Of a stretch of DNA of 64,000 nt, positions 63,497 to 64,000 are shown piece after piece. Both the position numbers and the translations under genes were made by a program. A model generated the notes under the pieces. That model was not told the DNA's origin. It did no database searches and worked only from the letters and a program-made list of their open reading frames with translations. This DNA comes from an uncultured Paracoccaceae bacterium. Lineage in GTDB: Bacteria; Pseudomonadota; Alphaproteobacteria; Rhodobacterales; Rhodobacteraceae. The stretch is from contig CANMAI010000010.1 of NCBI GenBank assembly GCA_947495795.1, forward strand, positions 1 to 64,000, read 5' to 3'. Every line of letters starts with the position of its first letter. The first letter of the stretch is position 1.

Positions 63497-64000
63497 CGGA
63501 ATGGGCGCTGGCGGCGCTTGTAGCAGGGCTCACATGGGCTGTTCTGCGCGGCGGCTGGCGGTTGGACGTGGCGCATCTGGACATGCGCCCCAAGGGCGAT
63601 GCGCTTTTGATGGGCCTGCTGGCGCTGGGGGCTGCCATCTGGTTCTTCGGGCTGGAGGGCGGTATTGCACTCACGCTCTCTATCGCAGTTCATGAGTTCG
63701 GCCATGTGGCGGCGTTTCGTGTGGCGGGGCACCCGGATGCGACCTTTCGGCTGATCCCGTTGCTGGGCGGTGTGGCGAGTTCGCGCAAATCCCCGGAAAG
63801 CGATCTGCACGACTGGTACATCACCATCATGGGGCCGGGGATCTGCCTTATCCTGATGTGTTTCGCATGGCTGATGGCGCTTGGACCTTTGGGCATGTAT
63901 CCGTTCTTCGGACAAGTTTTTTACCTTCTCGCCGTGTTCACCGGGGCGCTGAATTTCTTCAACCTGCTTCCGATATACCCTTTGGATGGTGGCAAGATTT
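63493..64000 (+). CDS. M50 site-2-type membrane protease, cut by window end
   Basis: A GTG start overlaps the fabI stop in GTGA and the frame is open to the end of the window (169 codons). It encodes a hydrophobic protein with the zinc motif HEFGH in AVHEFGHVAAF and, just before the window ends, FFNLLPIYPLDGGKI, the second conserved motif of M50 proteases, with the Asp metal ligand. Such enzymes cleave membrane-embedded substrates. The C terminus is outside the window. Confidence 0.85.
   Translation, partial: MTEWALAALVAGLTWAVLRGGWRLDVAHLDMRPKGDALLMGLLALGAAIWFFGLEGGIALTLSIAVHEFGHVAAFRVAGHPDATFRLIPLLGGVASSRKSPESDLHDWYITIMGPGICLILMCFAWLMALGPLGMYPFFGQVFYLLAVFTGALNFFNLLPIYPLDGGKI

Overview
This window looks like chromosomal DNA of an alphaproteobacterium of the family Rhodobacteraceae, most likely the roseobacter group. 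The basis is my own recognition of families and gene order, not a database search: the tuf/S10/spc/alpha ribosomal cluster, a Bzt/Aap-type amino acid ABC transporter, a Tat-exported PhoX phosphatase, an ATP12 chaperone, the irr/fabA/fabB/fabI group, and G+C-rich coding sequence with many ATGA or GTGA gene overlaps.

Positions 1-17.9 kb hold the end of tuf and the ribosomal protein cluster from rpsJ to rplQ, including secY, adk and rpoA, all on the plus strand. It is broken into transcription blocks by insertions. A membrane protein lies between rplW and rplB. A parDE toxin-antitoxin pair plus a small ORF lies between rplP and rpmC. A pfkB sugar kinase runs antisense between rpmD and rplO. Terminators sit after rplW, rplP, rpmD and rplQ. 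The alpha operon (rpsM, rpsK, rpoA, rplQ) has its own promoter, a structured leader and a TTG start for rpsM.

Positions 18-29 kb hold rarA, a tandem pair of BLUF-like proteins (one apparently photoactive, one degenerate), crcB, an RluA-type pseudouridine synthase, an ATP12 chaperone, a thioesterase, the four-gene amino acid ABC transporter and a capsule-type protein. Positions 29-41 kb carry mainly minus-strand genes: a coupled trio (fatty acid hydroxylase, ferredoxin-like protein, SixA-like phosphatase), phoX, a WYL regulator pair, a GNAT enzyme, an alpha/beta hydrolase split by an in-frame amber codon, argB, engB, a MOSC protein and yidC.

Positions 41-56 kb are a mosaic of signalling and accessory genes: a GGDEF-degenerate EAL protein, ttcA, kdsA, a lower-GC HEPN-like gene, an orphan TadG-like pilus protein behind an AT-rich region, an ECF sigma factor with a DUF6768-like partner, two TerB-like paralogues, a DUF547 protein, an outer-membrane barrel and the remains of a Bcr/CflA transporter. 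Positions 56-64 kb return to core metabolism: dxs, ispA, xseB and a deacetylase-family gene (isoprenoids), then irr divergent from fabA-fabB-fabI (unsaturated fatty acid synthesis) and the start of an M50 protease.

Four copies of a short GTTAAC-centred element sit 4-10 nt after stop codons, always in the same orientation as the upstream gene. Three long perfect hairpins have different arms but similar C-rich loops. I see no tRNA, rRNA, CRISPR array, prophage or complete insertion sequence.
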